DNA from: JAVJUV01 sp040220415
GTDB taxonomy: Bacteria > Pseudomonadota > Alphaproteobacteria > Rhodobacterales > Rhodobacteraceae
Length of the DNA stretch: 64,000 nt
Direction of reading: 5' to 3'
Assembly: GCA_040220415.1 (NCBI GenBank)
Contig: JAVJUV010000080.1
Coordinates: forward strand, 1-64,000
Positions 61,259 to 64,000 of this stretch are shown piece after piece. The notes under the pieces were generated by a model, which saw nothing but the letters and a program-made list of their open reading frames with translations, ran no database searches and was not told the origin of the DNA. The position numbers and the translations under genes were made by a program. Position 1 is the stretch's first letter; the number at the start of each line of letters is the position of its first letter.

Positions 61259-61315
61259 CGCCGGAGGGGCGCTGCCCCTCCGGACCTCCCCGGAGTATTT
61301 GCGAAAAGAAGAAGG
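61259..61315. repeat. Intergenic hairpin repeat, copy 5
   Basis: CCGGAGGGGC at 61261-61270 pairs with GCCCCTCCGG at 61274-61283, followed by CCGGAGTATTTGCGAAAAG and AAGAAG. A shorter stem (GCGCC/GGCGC, 61239-61251) sits just before it. It lies inside the yej operon, between yejE and yejF. Confidence 0.8.
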
Positions 61316-61324
61316 GGGCCGCCG

Positions 61325-62926
<1,602 letters not shown>

Positions 62927-62974
62927 CGCCGTCTTCCGGCCCTGCTAACGTCCCGCCGAGGGAGGGACCGGACA

Positions 62975-63907
62975 ATGGCCAAACAACGCAAAGTCATCAT
63001 CACCTGCGCCGTGACGGGGGCTATTCACACACCGTCGATGTCGCCTCATCTGCCGGTCACGCCGGACGAGATCGTCGAGGCCGCCCTGGGTGCGGCCGAG
63101 GCCGGTGCGGCGATCCTGCACCTGCATGCGCGCGACCCGGAAACCGGGCGGCCCGATCAGTCGCCCGAGGCCTTCGCGCCCTTCCTCAGCCGGATCAAGC
63201 AGGCCAGCGACGCGGTCGTGAACCTGACCACCGGCGGCAGCCCTTTCATGACGGTTGACGAGCGCGTGCGCCCCGCCGCCGAATGGAAACCCGAGGTGGC
63301 CAGCCTGAACATGGGCTCGATGAACTTCGGCCTCTACCCGATGCTGAACCGCTACAAGGACTTCAAGCACGACTGGGAGCGCGAGCACCTCGAAGGCTCG
63401 CGCGACCTGGTGTTCCGCAACTCGTTCAAGGATATCGAGTACGTCCTGACGACCTGCGCCGAGAACGGGACAAAGTTCGAATTCGAGTGCTACGACATCT
63501 CGCATCTCTACAACCTGGCCCATTTCGTGGACCGGGGGCTGGTGAAGCCGCCGTTCTTCGTCCAGTCGGTCTTCGGGCTTCTGGGCGGGATCGGCGCGCA
63601 TCCCGAGGATGTCGCACACATGAAGCGCACCGCCGACCGCCTGTTCGGCGACAGCTATCAGTGGTCGGTACTGGGCGCGGGGGCGAACCAGATGCGGGTC
63701 GCGGTTCAGGCGGTCGCGATGGGCGGCAACCTTCGCGTCGGGCTCGAGGACTCGCTTTGGGCCGGGCCCGGAAAGCTGGCGGAATCGAACGCCCAGCAGG
63801 TCAGCATCGCGCGCACCCTGGTCGAGGGCCTGGGGCTCGAGGTCGCCACGCCCGACGAGGCGCGCGAGATGCTGGACCTGAAAGGCGCGGACCGGGCCGC
63901 GTTCTGA
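62975..63907 (+). CDS. BKACE family (3-keto-5-aminohexanoate cleavage-like) enzyme
   Basis: The 310-residue protein matches the beta-keto acid cleavage enzyme family, which exchanges an acyl group between a beta-keto acid and acetyl-CoA using zinc. The start KVIITCAVTGAIHTPSMSPH, the zinc ligands H49 and H51 in AAILHLHARDP, and the central NLTTGGSPFM are family hallmarks. Substrates in the family range from 3-keto-5-aminohexanoate to dehydrocarnitine; the sequence alone does not decide. GGGAGG precedes the ATG. It follows the yej operon by 48 bp, and its relation to peptide uptake is unclear. Confidence 0.92.
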   Translation: MAKQRKVIITCAVTGAIHTPSMSPHLPVTPDEIVEAALGAAEAGAAILHLHARDPETGRPDQSPEAFAPFLSRIKQASDAVVNLTTGGSPFMTVDERVRPAAEWKPEVASLNMGSMNFGLYPMLNRYKDFKHDWEREHLEGSRDLVFRNSFKDIEYVLTTCAENGTKFEFECYDISHLYNLAHFVDRGLVKPPFFVQSVFGLLGGIGAHPEDVAHMKRTADRLFGDSYQWSVLGAGANQMRVAVQAVAMGGNLRVGLEDSLWAGPGKLAESNAQQVSIARTLVEGLGLEVATPDEAREMLDLKGADRAAF

Positions 63908-63965
63908 TCTCGTGAAGGGGCGGCGGTTCCGCCGTCCTTGCCTGCCGCGCATCCCACAACGAAAA

Positions 63966-63985
63966 ACGGCGCCGTATGGCGCCGT
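63966..63985 (-). terminator. Hairpin terminator at window end
   Basis: ACGGCGCC pairs with GGCGCCGT around GTAT. On the minus strand the stem is followed by a TTTTTCGTTG tract, so it best fits termination of a leftward gene beyond the window. It may also act after the BKACE gene. Confidence 0.65.
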
Positions 63986-64000
63986 CTTGCTATTCCGTGA

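Overview
The window reads as one continuous stretch of an alphaproteobacterial chromosome, most likely a Rhodobacteraceae (Roseobacter-group) member. The lineage evidence is a gcrA cell-cycle regulator, hdaA just ahead of ppk, the short alphaproteobacterial prolyl-tRNA synthetase, a membrane-anchored cytochrome c, a VPLPA-CTERM protein, high G+C, and an alr / MlaE-MlaF-type ABC / radA / cvpA / purF neighbourhood. The genus cannot be fixed from the sequence alone. I see no rRNA, tRNA, CRISPR array, prophage or insertion sequence.

Layout. 1-6.6 kb: CPBP protease, carB, a DUF3179 protein, a glutathione S-transferase and a histidine phosphatase. 6.7-17.5 kb: alr with overlapping MlaE/MlaF-type ABC genes and an RraA-like protein, then radA, cvpA, a 691-bp hairpin-rich gap, purF, lolC-lolD and a YdcZ-type membrane protein. 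17.6-25.4 kb: two tandem periplasmic cytochromes c, a candidate small RNA, several small or unknown proteins, parE, a VPLPA-CTERM protein, an SMP-30 lactonase and a DUF1523 protein. 25.5-33.2 kb: a P1 (DmpA/NylC-like) peptidase, an alpha/beta hydrolase, gabD, an MttB-family methyltransferase, a ThuA-like protein and proS. 33.4-43.1 kb: AI-2E-family transporter, hdaA, ppk, cls and ppx, then argD-argF on the other strand. 43.6-51.3 kb: gcrA, then an accessory-looking stretch of lower G+C with an unknown gene and a LacI-controlled sugar ABC cassette ending in a second SMP-30 lactonase. 51.6-64 kb: rimO, a FadR-type regulator, an EEP-family nuclease/phosphatase, a host-attachment-family protein, pheA, a cytochrome c, the yejABEF peptide importer and a BKACE enzyme.

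How the genes work together. carB and argF-argD serve pyrimidine and arginine synthesis, since carbamoyl phosphate is the argF substrate. ppk and ppx make and degrade polyphosphate. lolC-lolD and the MlaE/F-type pair handle envelope lipids and lipoproteins. hdaA, gcrA and parE belong to replication and cell-cycle control. The LacI/ABC/lactonase cassette looks like a self-contained, operator-controlled uptake unit for an unidentified sugar. The yej operon imports peptides.

I found no convincing undescribed defence or biosynthetic system. The strongest unexplained signals are non-coding: a promoter-plus-terminator unit at 18.4-18.5 kb, the structured cvpA-purF gap, and a five-copy intergenic hairpin family. 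Next come the accessory pocket at 44.2-46.6 kb and a few unannotated-looking micro-ORFs.
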